From assembly GCA_005772895.1 (NCBI GenBank), contig SXIH01000003.1, positions 1 to 48,903 on the forward strand: a stretch of DNA of 48,903 nt. The letters are read 5' to 3'. Origin of the DNA: Bacteroidota bacterium (lineage in GTDB: Bacteria; Bacteroidota; Bacteroidia; 2-12-FULL-35-15). Below the pieces are notes generated by a model that did not search any database, was not told the DNA's origin, and saw nothing but the letters and a program-made list of their open reading frames with translations. The position numbers and the translations under genes were made by a program. Shown here piece after piece: positions 24,501 through 31,389 of this stretch (position 1 is its first letter; each line of letters starts with the position of its first letter).

Positions 24501-25053
24501 AGATCCAATTGTTGATACACTTAATTTGATAACGAGCTATTGCAGAGAAGAAGAATCTACTAATCTGCTCATTGGAGGAACAACTCAATCTCCTTATCAA
24601 TGGTATTATTTAGGAGCTCCAGTTTCAGGTGCTACACAAAATAATTACACTTCCAGCGTTGCGACAATGAATAATTATACTGTTACTTGGTTTTTAAATG
24701 GATGTGGTTATAGCACAACAGGAGTTGACAGTACTGTTTTTCCTTACTTAACAGGAACCACACCAACAAACGTGTTTACGCCTAACAATGATGCTAACAA
24801 CGATTTATTTTTTCCTTTTGTAGAATTAACTAATTCTTCAGGAATAAATTATTTTGAAGAATACAACTTACAAATTTTTGATCGTTGGGGTTTAAAAGTT
24901 TTTGAATCATTGTCTGCCGATAAAGGCTGGAATGGAATAACAGATAAAAGTAAAAAAGCAGCAGCAGGAGTTTATTTTTGGATTGTAACAGCAACTAGCA
25001 ATTGCCATCACAAAGAAATTCAGGAAAAAGGATTTGTTGAGTTGGTGAGATAA
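21553..25053 (+). CDS. Large T9SS type B secreted protein with DUF7948 and SprB-like repeats
   Basis: A secreted surface protein of 1166 residues, counted from the ATG at 21553 because a signal peptide (MIKKIFVILLSISINYAAAQ) starts there; an ATG at 21478 would add 25 residues. Order: an N-terminal DUF7948-like region (FIENKGQFD..., to about 290), a beta-propeller-like region with recurring Gly-Asn-x-Tyr/Ile turns (about 295-615), and five to six SprB-like repeats of roughly 80 residues (ATVTGGSPPYTIVWNTS, ITVTPTGGVVPYSYSWSTG and so on). It ends in a gliding-type CHU_C sorting domain (NVFTPNNDANNDLFFP, IFDRWGLKVFES, AAAGVYFWIV). Cargo of this class crosses the outer membrane by T9SS and usually pairs with a PorP/SprF protein, but none is adjacent. 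Confidence 0.9.
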   Translation: MIKKIFVILLSISINYAAAQNKWTNEQLFEHKNFIENKGQFDTKKLPNKESVRFTANIDGVEFCFTKSGYTIIKKIDVKRTEKELAQVKKEAGILPEDRSEDKEFKFKKVEQFHELKFLEANADVMLIAENQVNNYYSYSNVKGEHKETIIANAFTKLTYRNIYPFTDVVFEFPKDSSGIKYSIYLHPGANAENIKMLLSENAKAKIVKHNIEINSAIGKIIDHQPVSFISGTKQFLKSKFTLSDNIIGFKIDNSNASQTVVIDPWTLVPVLGGTTNAYDIDYDNLGNVYVHGGPTVLEKYSPAGALIWTYTPGFGGGYYGDFAVDRNSNNIYIVEAFNPGTGSKVEKINSSAVLLASFPGNPLFSEMWRIAFSRCSNQAVIAGGGISTPTYQTCYLDTNLTSLSPVQYIPSSACCHDVGLLALDNYGNCYQETNLSAFFADGLFENQLVKLPLPALLPVTYNVNTNYAFLEASSITYTGGNGYNGLTTSNTLVYSYDGYVLKKWDGPTGNQLVYKRINFPAGGDSSLMYWGGISADDCGNLFLGDEDTVRQYDTTLTLINSYPMPGTIIDVMLSNSGELYVCGLGFASTLTPTGLINCASGGTLTLSTTTVNATCTTAGSATATVTGGSPPYTIVWNTSPPQYGTSISGVPPGTYTVTVMEGSCLSGTLVDTITITAGPGAFYSTPLITTGCIGATNAGAITVTPTGGVVPYSYSWSTGPGDTTNTISGLAPGTYTLTITDSAGCTNIYSALVVDTATGVNFSFSGEINCNGDTTTLSVNLSGGSPPYTVNWTSPVATGENLFGVSAGNFTGTISDASLCTQTFSYTLTEPPLFTASTTSTYDCAVPNSGVITVTASGGNGPYTYNWSLCPTCTTNVSSSLPPGIYSVAVTDSNLCVINLVDTIETYSPLIINGTTVDACFGGTNGVVTANPSGGAGGTYLYTWTGLPTNTTNTVSPAAPGTYTVSVVNGSCTATSSFTINEDPIVDTLNLITSYCREEESTNLLIGGTTQSPYQWYYLGAPVSGATQNNYTSSVATMNNYTVTWFLNGCGYSTTGVDSTVFPYLTGTTPTNVFTPNNDANNDLFFPFVELTNSSGINYFEEYNLQIFDRWGLKVFESLSADKGWNGITDKSKKAAAGVYFWIVTATSNCHHKEIQEKGFVELVR

Positions 25054-25061
25054 AAACGAAA

Positions 25062-27308
25062 TTAGTTTTGAGTGAATATAGAATCAAAGGGTAAACGGAA
25101 ATCGCAGCCACTTTTATATTCACTGCAACCATAGGCAGTTTTTCCTTTTAGGATTGTTCCTTTTTTGCATTTCGGACAAACACCCGGCTTTGTTTCATCA
25201 ATCTTAGACTTCTTTGTTTTTGGCACTTTCGCTTGTGCTTCCTCGAATTCTACATTGAAAGTGTCTGTGAGTTTTAATATCCCGTCTTTCTTTCCGGCTC
25301 CGGAAGCAAATCCTTTTATTACTGAAGTTTTTTTCTTTTCCAAAAGTGATTTTACCTGAGCTTCTGTCAACTTCTTCCCCATCAACTCAAAAGGAACTTT
25401 CATATCGCAACCGTTTTTATAATTACTGCAGCCAAAAGCAGCTTTCCCTTTCAACATTGTTCCGGTTTTGCATTTCGGGCATTCAATTTTATCATCCTTC
25501 TCCACAACAGCTGCATGTGATGCAATAGTAATACGTTGTGCTGATTCACTTCTCACTTGCACAACCAAATCACTCACCATTTGTTTCATCTCCGTTAAAA
25601 ATGCTTCCGCCTGATAATCGCCTTTTTCAATTTGACGCAATTTAAACTCCCACTTCCCTGTCATCTCAGCCGATTTCAAAATTTCGTTATTGATGACACG
25701 AATCAATTCCATTCCGGTAATAGTTGGAACAATATTTTTCCTTTCCCGCTTGATGTAATTTCTTCGAAACAAAGTTTCTATAATTGCAGCACGTGTGGAT
25801 GGACGACCAATTCCATTGTCTTTCATCAAATCACGCAACTCTTCATCCTCTACTTGTTTTCCTGCAGTTTCCATCGCTCTTAACAAAGTCGCTTCTGTAA
25901 ATGCTTTTGGCGGAGATGTTTTTCCTTCTGATAAAAATACTTCATGAGTTCCTGATTCTCCTTGAACAAACTCCGGTAAAATTTGTGTTTTTTCTTCCTC
26001 TTCATCTCCTACAGATTCTTTTCCATAAACTGCTCTCCAGCCATCAAATAAAATTTGTTTTCCTGTTGCTTTAAATTCAACTTCCTTCACTTTTCCTAAA
26101 ACAGTAGTATTCGACACTTCACAATCGGGATAAAATGCAGCAAGAAATCTTTTTGCAATTGCATCGTATACCAATGCTTCATTACCCATCAAACCTTGCG
26201 CTTTTACATCGGTTGGAATAATTGCATGGTGATCGGTTACCTTTTTATCATCAAAAACTTTTGTGGATTTACGGATTTCATTTCCCAGCAATGGTTTTAC
26301 CAAAGCTTGATAATTAACCATACTATTTAAGATTCCGGGAATCTTAGGATACATGTCGTTTGGTAAATACGTTGTATCAACACGAGGATACGTCACCAAT
26401 TTTTTTTCGTATAGATTTTGAATAATTTTTAACGTGTCATCGGCAGAGTAACCAAACTTTTTATTGCACTCCACTTGCAAAGAAGTTAAATCAAACAAAC
26501 GGGGCGCTGTTTCTTTTCCTTTTTTAATTTCTACGGAAGTAATTTCAAAAGGACTTTCTTTTATCGACTCTAAAAGACTTTCACCCTTCTGTTTTTCATC
26601 TCCCTGAAAACGCTCGAGCTGTGCATTAAAAATTACATCTCGGTATTTTGTTTTTAATTCGTAAAAAACAGCAGACTTAAAAGCATTTATTTCTAATTGC
26701 CGGTTTACAATCATTGCTAATGTTGGCGTTTGCACACGACCAATAGAAAGCACTTGTTTTCCGTTTCCATATTTCACAGTAAACAAACGGGTGGCATTCA
26801 TTCCTAATAACCAATCAGCAGCAGCACGGGAATATCCTGCGAAATATAAATTTTCGTAATCTTTTCCTTCTTTCAATTTTTTAAACCCCTCACGAATTGC
26901 TTCTTCAGTTAAAGATGAAATCCATAAACGTTTTAATGGTTTTTTACAATTTGCCTTTGAAAATATCCAACGCTGAATTAACTCCCCTTCTTGTCCGGCA
27001 TCACCACAATTTATAACTTCCGAAGCATTTTCAAATAATGTAGAAATAGTATTAAATTGTTTCTCTACACCTTTATCATTTTTTACTTTGATTCCGAATT
27101 TTGGAGGAAGAATAGGAAGCATATTGAGATTCCACTCACGATAAGCTGAATCGTACTCATGTGGCTCTTTCAATTCGCATAAATGTCCGAAACTCCAAGT
27201 CACCTGATAGCCATTGCCTTCGTAATAGCCATCTTTGCGCTGTTTAGCGCCCAGTATTTCAGCTATTTCTTTTGCAACACTTGGTTTCTCGGCTATGCAC
27301 ACTTTCAT
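25062..27308 (-). CDS. topB: DNA topoisomerase III (type IA)
   Basis: A 748-residue cytoplasmic type IA topoisomerase that relaxes or decatenates DNA through a transient 5'-phosphotyrosine. The toprim domain opens with AEKPSVAKEIAEILGA and contains NCGDAGQEGELIQRW with the acidic metal ligands. The catalytic tyrosine lies in LVTYPRVDTTYL. The C-terminus has two zinc-ribbon modules, each with CPKC...GCSxYKxGCD. The length and two-ribbon tail fit Bacteroidota TopB and differ from TopA. The start is the ATG ending at 27308. An 8-bp hairpin (27324-27346) sits in the leader close to the start codon. It converges with the type B cargo gene with 8 nt between stops. Confidence 0.95.
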   Translation of the reverse strand: MKVCIAEKPSVAKEIAEILGAKQRKDGYYEGNGYQVTWSFGHLCELKEPHEYDSAYREWNLNMLPILPPKFGIKVKNDKGVEKQFNTISTLFENASEVINCGDAGQEGELIQRWIFSKANCKKPLKRLWISSLTEEAIREGFKKLKEGKDYENLYFAGYSRAAADWLLGMNATRLFTVKYGNGKQVLSIGRVQTPTLAMIVNRQLEINAFKSAVFYELKTKYRDVIFNAQLERFQGDEKQKGESLLESIKESPFEITSVEIKKGKETAPRLFDLTSLQVECNKKFGYSADDTLKIIQNLYEKKLVTYPRVDTTYLPNDMYPKIPGILNSMVNYQALVKPLLGNEIRKSTKVFDDKKVTDHHAIIPTDVKAQGLMGNEALVYDAIAKRFLAAFYPDCEVSNTTVLGKVKEVEFKATGKQILFDGWRAVYGKESVGDEEEEKTQILPEFVQGESGTHEVFLSEGKTSPPKAFTEATLLRAMETAGKQVEDEELRDLMKDNGIGRPSTRAAIIETLFRRNYIKRERKNIVPTITGMELIRVINNEILKSAEMTGKWEFKLRQIEKGDYQAEAFLTEMKQMVSDLVVQVRSESAQRITIASHAAVVEKDDKIECPKCKTGTMLKGKAAFGCSNYKNGCDMKVPFELMGKKLTEAQVKSLLEKKKTSVIKGFASGAGKKDGILKLTDTFNVEFEEAQAKVPKTKKSKIDETKPGVCPKCKKGTILKGKTAYGCSEYKSGCDFRLPFDSIFTQN

Positions 27309-27323
27309 TAGACCTCACCCCAA

Positions 27324-27346
27324 CCCTCTCCAGAAAATGGAGAGGG
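27324..27346. repeat. Hairpin repeat CCCTCTCC/GGAGAGGG in the topB leader
   Basis: Perfect 8-bp arms (27324-27331 and 27339-27346) with a 7-nt loop. GC-rich in an AT-rich setting, it resembles a dispersed repeat. In topB mRNA it ends 15 nt before the start codon and could slow translation initiation. Confidence 0.6.
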
Positions 27347-27369
27347 AGAAGGACTTTTTTAATTTTTAT

Positions 27370-27377
27370 CAAAAATA
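27370..27377 (-). promoter_or_regulatory. Candidate -7 box of topB
   Basis: On the minus strand this reads TATTTTTG, a match to TAnnTTTG, about 62 nt upstream of the ATG. The -33 region shows no clear match. Confidence 0.4.
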
Positions 27378-27420
27378 ACAAGAGCTTTGATTTTAAAGGG
27401 AAAATGATGTAATGTTTTAT

Positions 27421-27449
27421 TAACAAATCTTTTGGTTTAAGATTTGTTA
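27421..27449. promoter_or_regulatory. 11-bp perfect inverted repeat in the cyclophilin promoter region
   Basis: TAACAAATCTT (27421-27431) and AAGATTTGTTA (27439-27449) are exact reverse complements with a 7-nt spacer. The TTTG at 27431-27434, a possible -33 box, lies in it, and an approximate -7 box TATTTTTA follows at 27453-27460 after 18 nt. It is therefore placed like an operator. Confidence 0.5.
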
Positions 27450-27485
27450 TGCTATTTTTACAATCCTATTAAAAACACACAATTT

Positions 27486-28091
27486 ATGAAGAAGATACTT
27501 TTAGCATTTACACTATTATTAGTAGCAACATCCGGTTTTGCGAAAAAAGACAAGAAACCAAAACTAGAACCTGGTCTGTATGCTGAAATGACAACTACCA
27601 AAGGAGTTATTTTACTAAAATTGGAATTTGAAAAAACGCCCATGACTGTTGCCAACTTTGTTGGCTTGGCAGAAGGGAAAATAAAAAACACAGCAAAAAA
27701 AGAAGGAGTTCCATATTATGACAGCCTAAAATTTCACAGAGTAATTCCGAATTTTATGATCCAAGGTGGAGATCCGCAAGGAAATGGAGCTGGCGGACCG
27801 GGATATAAATTCAAAGATGAAATTCATCCGGATTTAAAACACACCGGTCCGGGAATATTATCCATGGCAAATGCAGGTCCGGGAACAAATGGTTCACAGT
27901 TTTTTATTACACATGTTGCTACAGCTTGGTTGGATACCCGTCATACGGTTTTCGGGCATGTGGTTTCAGGACAAGAAGTTGTAAATGCAATTGTTCAAGG
28001 AGACATGATTATTAAAGTAAAAATCATCCGCAAAGGAAAACCAGCTAAGAAATTTAAAGCAGATAAAGTGTTTGCTGAGAAGAATAAATAA
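27486..28091 (+). CDS. Exported cyclophilin-type peptidyl-prolyl isomerase
   Basis: A 201-residue cyclophilin that speeds cis-trans isomerisation of prolyl bonds during folding. A signal peptide ([20 protein letters not shown]) places it in the periplasm. Active-site segments are [37 protein letters not shown] and [12 protein letters not shown], with the catalytic arginine in FHRV. A lysine-rich C-terminal tail ([20 protein letters not shown]) is slightly longer than in minimal cyclophilins. The start is the ATG at 27486; a TTG at 27444 would place 14 non-signal residues in front. Its promoter region contains a perfect inverted repeat. A dispersed element separates it from the following gene. 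Confidence 0.93.
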   Translation: MKKILLAFTLLLVATSGFAKKDKKPKLEPGLYAEMTTTKGVILLKLEFEKTPMTVANFVGLAEGKIKNTAKKEGVPYYDSLKFHRVIPNFMIQGGDPQGNGAGGPGYKFKDEIHPDLKHTGPGILSMANAGPGTNGSQFFITHVATAWLDTRHTVFGHVVSGQEVVNAIVQGDMIIKVKIIRKGKPAKKFKADKVFAEKNK

Positions 28092-28119
28092 CTAGTTGCG
28101 AAGCAATCTTTTCTTACTA

Positions 28120-28209
28120 ATCGTCATTCCGTGCCACGACACGGAATCTGCAAATTGGGAAACCTACACACAATTATGAGATCCTGTGTCGGAGCACGGG
28201 ATGACGACT
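28120..28209 (+). repeat. Long-stem dispersed element, copy B
   Basis: The arms 28121-28151 and 28177-28207 pair over about 31 nt with a few mismatches (TCGTCATTCCGTG... against ...CACGGGATGACGA). It aligns with copy A at 10172-10254 in opposite orientation. A small TTGC-GAA-GCAA hairpin lies just before it at 28096-28106. It lies between the cyclophilin and the thioredoxin-fold gene. Confidence 0.75.
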
Positions 28210-28242
28210 ACGAAGGAGTCAAGTTTATAAACAACATACAAC

Positions 28243-28809
28243 ATGAAAAAAACAATCTTATCACTACTTGCAATTTCAATATTCGCATTAGCATTCAGCC
28301 CTAAAGCCGGAGTAATTGGAACAGTTTTCCCGGAAATGATTTGTGAAGATTATAATGCCAAAGAAGTAAAACTTCCTGCTGATACAAAAGGAAAATACAC
28401 TTTATTGTGTGTGGCATTTAGCACTGCAGCGGAGCCCGATTTAAAAACCTGGATAAATCCTATTTACAATAAATTTATAGGAAAAGTAGATGCTTCCAAA
28501 GCAGATGTATTTGATGTAAGTGTTGAGTACGATGTGAATTTATATTTCATTCCAATGTTTACCGGTTTTAATAAACTTGCGAGTCAAAATTCAAAAGACA
28601 AAATCAAATCTAAAACCGACAAAGAATTGTGGCCATATTTATTATTTTATGATGGAGGAAAAACTTATAAGGATGAATTAGAATTTAAAAAACGAGATAC
28701 TCCTTACTTTTTTGTTTTAGACAAAGATGGAAAAGTAAAGTATACTACTTCGGGAAAATACGATGATAAAAAACTGGAGAAAATCCTTGATATTATTGAA
28801 GAGAACTAG
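28243..28809 (+). CDS. Secreted thioredoxin-fold protein lacking catalytic cysteines
   Basis: A 188-residue protein with a signal peptide (MKKTILSLLAISIFALAFS). The mature sequence GTVFPEMICEDYNAKEVKLP, KGKYTLLCVAFSTAAEPDLKTWINP, PYFFVLDKDGKVKYTTSGKYDDKKL follows the layout of TlpA/AhpC-type thioredoxin-fold proteins. The place where CxxC would lie reads AFSTAAEPD, without a redox pair; only Cys34 and Cys55 (approximately) occur. Redox catalysis is thus unlikely, and a binding or assembly role, as in ATP10-like proteins, is possible but not shown. The ATG at 28243 is preceded by a dispersed repeat. It stands alone, 108 bp before the amidase gene on the same strand. Confidence 0.75.
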   Translation: MKKTILSLLAISIFALAFSPKAGVIGTVFPEMICEDYNAKEVKLPADTKGKYTLLCVAFSTAAEPDLKTWINPIYNKFIGKVDASKADVFDVSVEYDVNLYFIPMFTGFNKLASQNSKDKIKSKTDKELWPYLLFYDGGKTYKDELEFKKRDTPYFFVLDKDGKVKYTTSGKYDDKKLEKILDIIEEN

Positions 28810-28917
28810 AATTTACAGCAACTTATCTTCGACTAAACTACCCTTTTTATCGACAAATAGTATTTTAATTGTATTTTTCTTATCTTTACTCTTCGGATTA
28901 ATACTTATAAAATACAG

Positions 28918-31389
28918 ATGAAAAAACTACTACTATTTTCTTCTATTCTTTTTGCATCATATATTGCAAAAGCTGATGTGAGAGTAATGAATGAATACTC
29001 TAAATCATTCGACAAAGCATATTCATTGCATCCTGAAATTCCACGAGGAATGTTGGAAGCTGTTGCTTTTTGTAATACACGTTTTACACACATAAAACAT
29101 TCATCACCTGAATCCGCAAGTTGTGTGGGCATTCCGAACGCTTATGGTGTTATGGGATTGACATTGGATGGAAAAAATTATTTTTTTAATAATCTTCAAT
29201 TAGTGTCTGACCTTTCTATGGTTAGTGTAAATGAAATAATTTCTGATCCTGAAAAAAATATTTTGGCCTATGCTGATGCTTATGCAAAAGTTAAAAAATT
29301 ACTTCCACTAAAAAGTAATAAAGTAGAAGATCAACTATCTATCCTTATTTATTTAAGTGAATTGCCTAGAGAAACAGAAGGACAGATTTTCGCTTTGATT
29401 ACTCAAGAGTACGGATACGTTCAGTTTTTGATGAACACTAACTATCAACAAGCGTTTGGTTTTCCAAATCACAATTTAGATCCTGTAAAAATATTCGGAG
29501 CTGACAATTATGCTGTTCTAAGCTCTTCTTTCATTAATGCTTCAGCAAAAACAATTACAAGTAAAAGTGGAGATACTTTTACCGCAAAGTCAATGATGTC
29601 GGCCGACTACCCACCTGCTTTGTGGACTGCAGCATCTACGAGCAATTATTCTGTTGGCCGTGCCGGAGTTTTAATTTCTGCTGTAACTGTTCATGATGTT
29701 GAAGGAAGTTATGCAGGTTGTATTTCCTGGTTCCAAAATCCATCAGCAAGTGTTTCGGCACATTATGTTGCACGTTCGAGTGACGGGCAAATTACTCAAA
29801 TGGTTTTAGAATCAAATAAAGCTTGGCATGTTGGAAGTGAAAATCCATATACAATTGGAATTGAACACGAAGGTTATGTAAGTACTCCTTCTTGGTATAC
29901 AACTGCAATGTATAATAGTTCTGCTGCATTGGTAAGAGATATTTGTGGAAGTGGTTATGGAATAAATCCATTGCGTACATATTACGGACCAGGTTGTACC
30001 GGTGGTTACACTTCTTGTTTAGAAGGAGGTTGTATTGATATAAAAGGACATCAGATGTTTCCAATGCAAACACACAGCGATCCCGGACAATATTGGAACT
30101 GGTATTATTATTATGAACAAATAAACAATACAACACCTACAACTTCATTAACAGCTACGAGCGGAAGTTTTTATGACAGTGGCGGACCAACAGGAAATTA
30201 TGGTGATGACGAACGCGAACTATATTTAATTGCTCCTCCGGGTGCAGCAACAGTTACAATTACAATTAATAGTTTTGATCTGGAAGCAAATTGGGATTAC
30301 ATGTATGTTTATGATGGCAATTCCTTATCATCACCATTGATTGGAACTTATACAGGAACAACAATTCCGGCAACACTTTCTTCTACAGGCGGAGAAATGC
30401 TAATCCAATTCCGTTCTGATTGTTCTACAGTAAATCCGGGATGGGATATTTCCTGGACAAGCTCAGGAGCAACTGTTGTAACTCCATCAGCTTTAAATGC
30501 TCTTGTTGCGACTTGCCCTAACATAGATGTTGATCTTAGCTGGACAGACAGTGGAACAGGATGGTGGTTAGATATTTCTGACGATCCAACTTTCACTACT
30601 TTTTATAATAAAGATGTTTCAGGGTTGACTTCAGTAAATTGTCCGGGTGGATTTTGTGATTATCCAACTTGTACTTCTTATTTAAAATTCAGACCAAGTA
30701 CAACTTATTATTGGAGAATCTGGAATGGAACAACACAAACTTACGGTTCAAGTTTCACAACACCATCATGTATGTCGACCGATGCAAATTGTGCCGGAAC
30801 ATTTGAAGATACAGGTGGTTCAGGTTCAGCTTACACAGGAAATGAAGATTATATTTATACGATTGAACCAACAGGTGCAATAAATGTATCTATGAACTTT
30901 ACAGGATTTGATTTAGAGAATGGATACGATTCACTTTATATCTATGATGGAAATTCAATTGCTGCTCCTTTAATTGGTGCTTACACAGGAACAAGTTCTC
31001 CCGGTTCGTTTACATCATCCGGAAATGCTGTTACCTTACATTTCATTTCTGATCCATTTGTAAACAATGCAGGATTTGCTTCTACATGGAATTGCACTTT
31101 ATTATCTACAGATATTGATGAACAAATTTCGAATAACGGTTTAGTAGTTTATCCAAATCCATTTACTAATACAACTACATTGACATACAATTTAAATACA
31201 AATGCAGATGTAGAAATTTCACTTTGTGATGTACTCGGGAAAGAAATTAGTTTCTTTAAATCGAATCAAGCATCTGGTAAACATGAATTGGCAATCAATT
31301 CAAGTGATTTAGGATTAGCTAAAGGAATGTATTTTGTAAAATTGAAAATGAACGAGGAGCAAAAAACAATTAAATTAATTCTTCGCTAG
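28918..31389 (+). CDS. T9SS-secreted N-acetylmuramoyl-L-alanine amidase with CUB-like domains
   Basis: An 823-residue secreted peptidoglycan amidase. After the signal peptide (1-19) comes a region (about 25-190) resembling a lytic-transglycosylase/SLT fold: AVAFCNTRF (48-56) and YGVMGLT (76-82) match the usual ESRF and YGLMQL blocks, but the catalytic Glu position is Asn53. The amidase_2 domain (about 240-400) has His259 (TVHDVEG), Glu316 (IGIEHEG), His378 (KGHQM) and Asp388 (SDPG), the expected zinc and catalytic set. Two CUB-like modules (about 412-520 and 625-735) flank a fibronectin-like part. The end (VVYPNPFTNTTTLTYNL to the C-terminus) is a T9SS type A sorting domain. Its stop overlaps the start of the GH18 gene by one base. 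Confidence 0.9.
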   Translation: MKKLLLFSSILFASYIAKADVRVMNEYSKSFDKAYSLHPEIPRGMLEAVAFCNTRFTHIKHSSPESASCVGIPNAYGVMGLTLDGKNYFFNNLQLVSDLSMVSVNEIISDPEKNILAYADAYAKVKKLLPLKSNKVEDQLSILIYLSELPRETEGQIFALITQEYGYVQFLMNTNYQQAFGFPNHNLDPVKIFGADNYAVLSSSFINASAKTITSKSGDTFTAKSMMSADYPPALWTAASTSNYSVGRAGVLISAVTVHDVEGSYAGCISWFQNPSASVSAHYVARSSDGQITQMVLESNKAWHVGSENPYTIGIEHEGYVSTPSWYTTAMYNSSAALVRDICGSGYGINPLRTYYGPGCTGGYTSCLEGGCIDIKGHQMFPMQTHSDPGQYWNWYYYYEQINNTTPTTSLTATSGSFYDSGGPTGNYGDDERELYLIAPPGAATVTITINSFDLEANWDYMYVYDGNSLSSPLIGTYTGTTIPATLSSTGGEMLIQFRSDCSTVNPGWDISWTSSGATVVTPSALNALVATCPNIDVDLSWTDSGTGWWLDISDDPTFTTFYNKDVSGLTSVNCPGGFCDYPTCTSYLKFRPSTTYYWRIWNGTTQTYGSSFTTPSCMSTDANCAGTFEDTGGSGSAYTGNEDYIYTIEPTGAINVSMNFTGFDLENGYDSLYIYDGNSIAAPLIGAYTGTSSPGSFTSSGNAVTLHFISDPFVNNAGFASTWNCTLLSTDIDEQISNNGLVVYPNPFTNTTTLTYNLNTNADVEISLCDVLGKEISFFKSNQASGKHELAINSSDLGLAKGMYFVKLKMNEEQKTIKLILR

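Noticed and set aside
23340..24520. Repeated Gly/Thr-rich DNA in the type B cargo gene as a tandem DNA repeat or CRISPR-like array
   Set aside because: The repetition is at protein level (SprB-like modules of about 80 residues); the DNA units are diverged and there are no short identical repeats with spacers.
29792..30136. 114-codon minus-strand frame in the amidase gene
   Set aside because: Antisense to the zinc-binding region of the amidase; no promoter or recognisable content.
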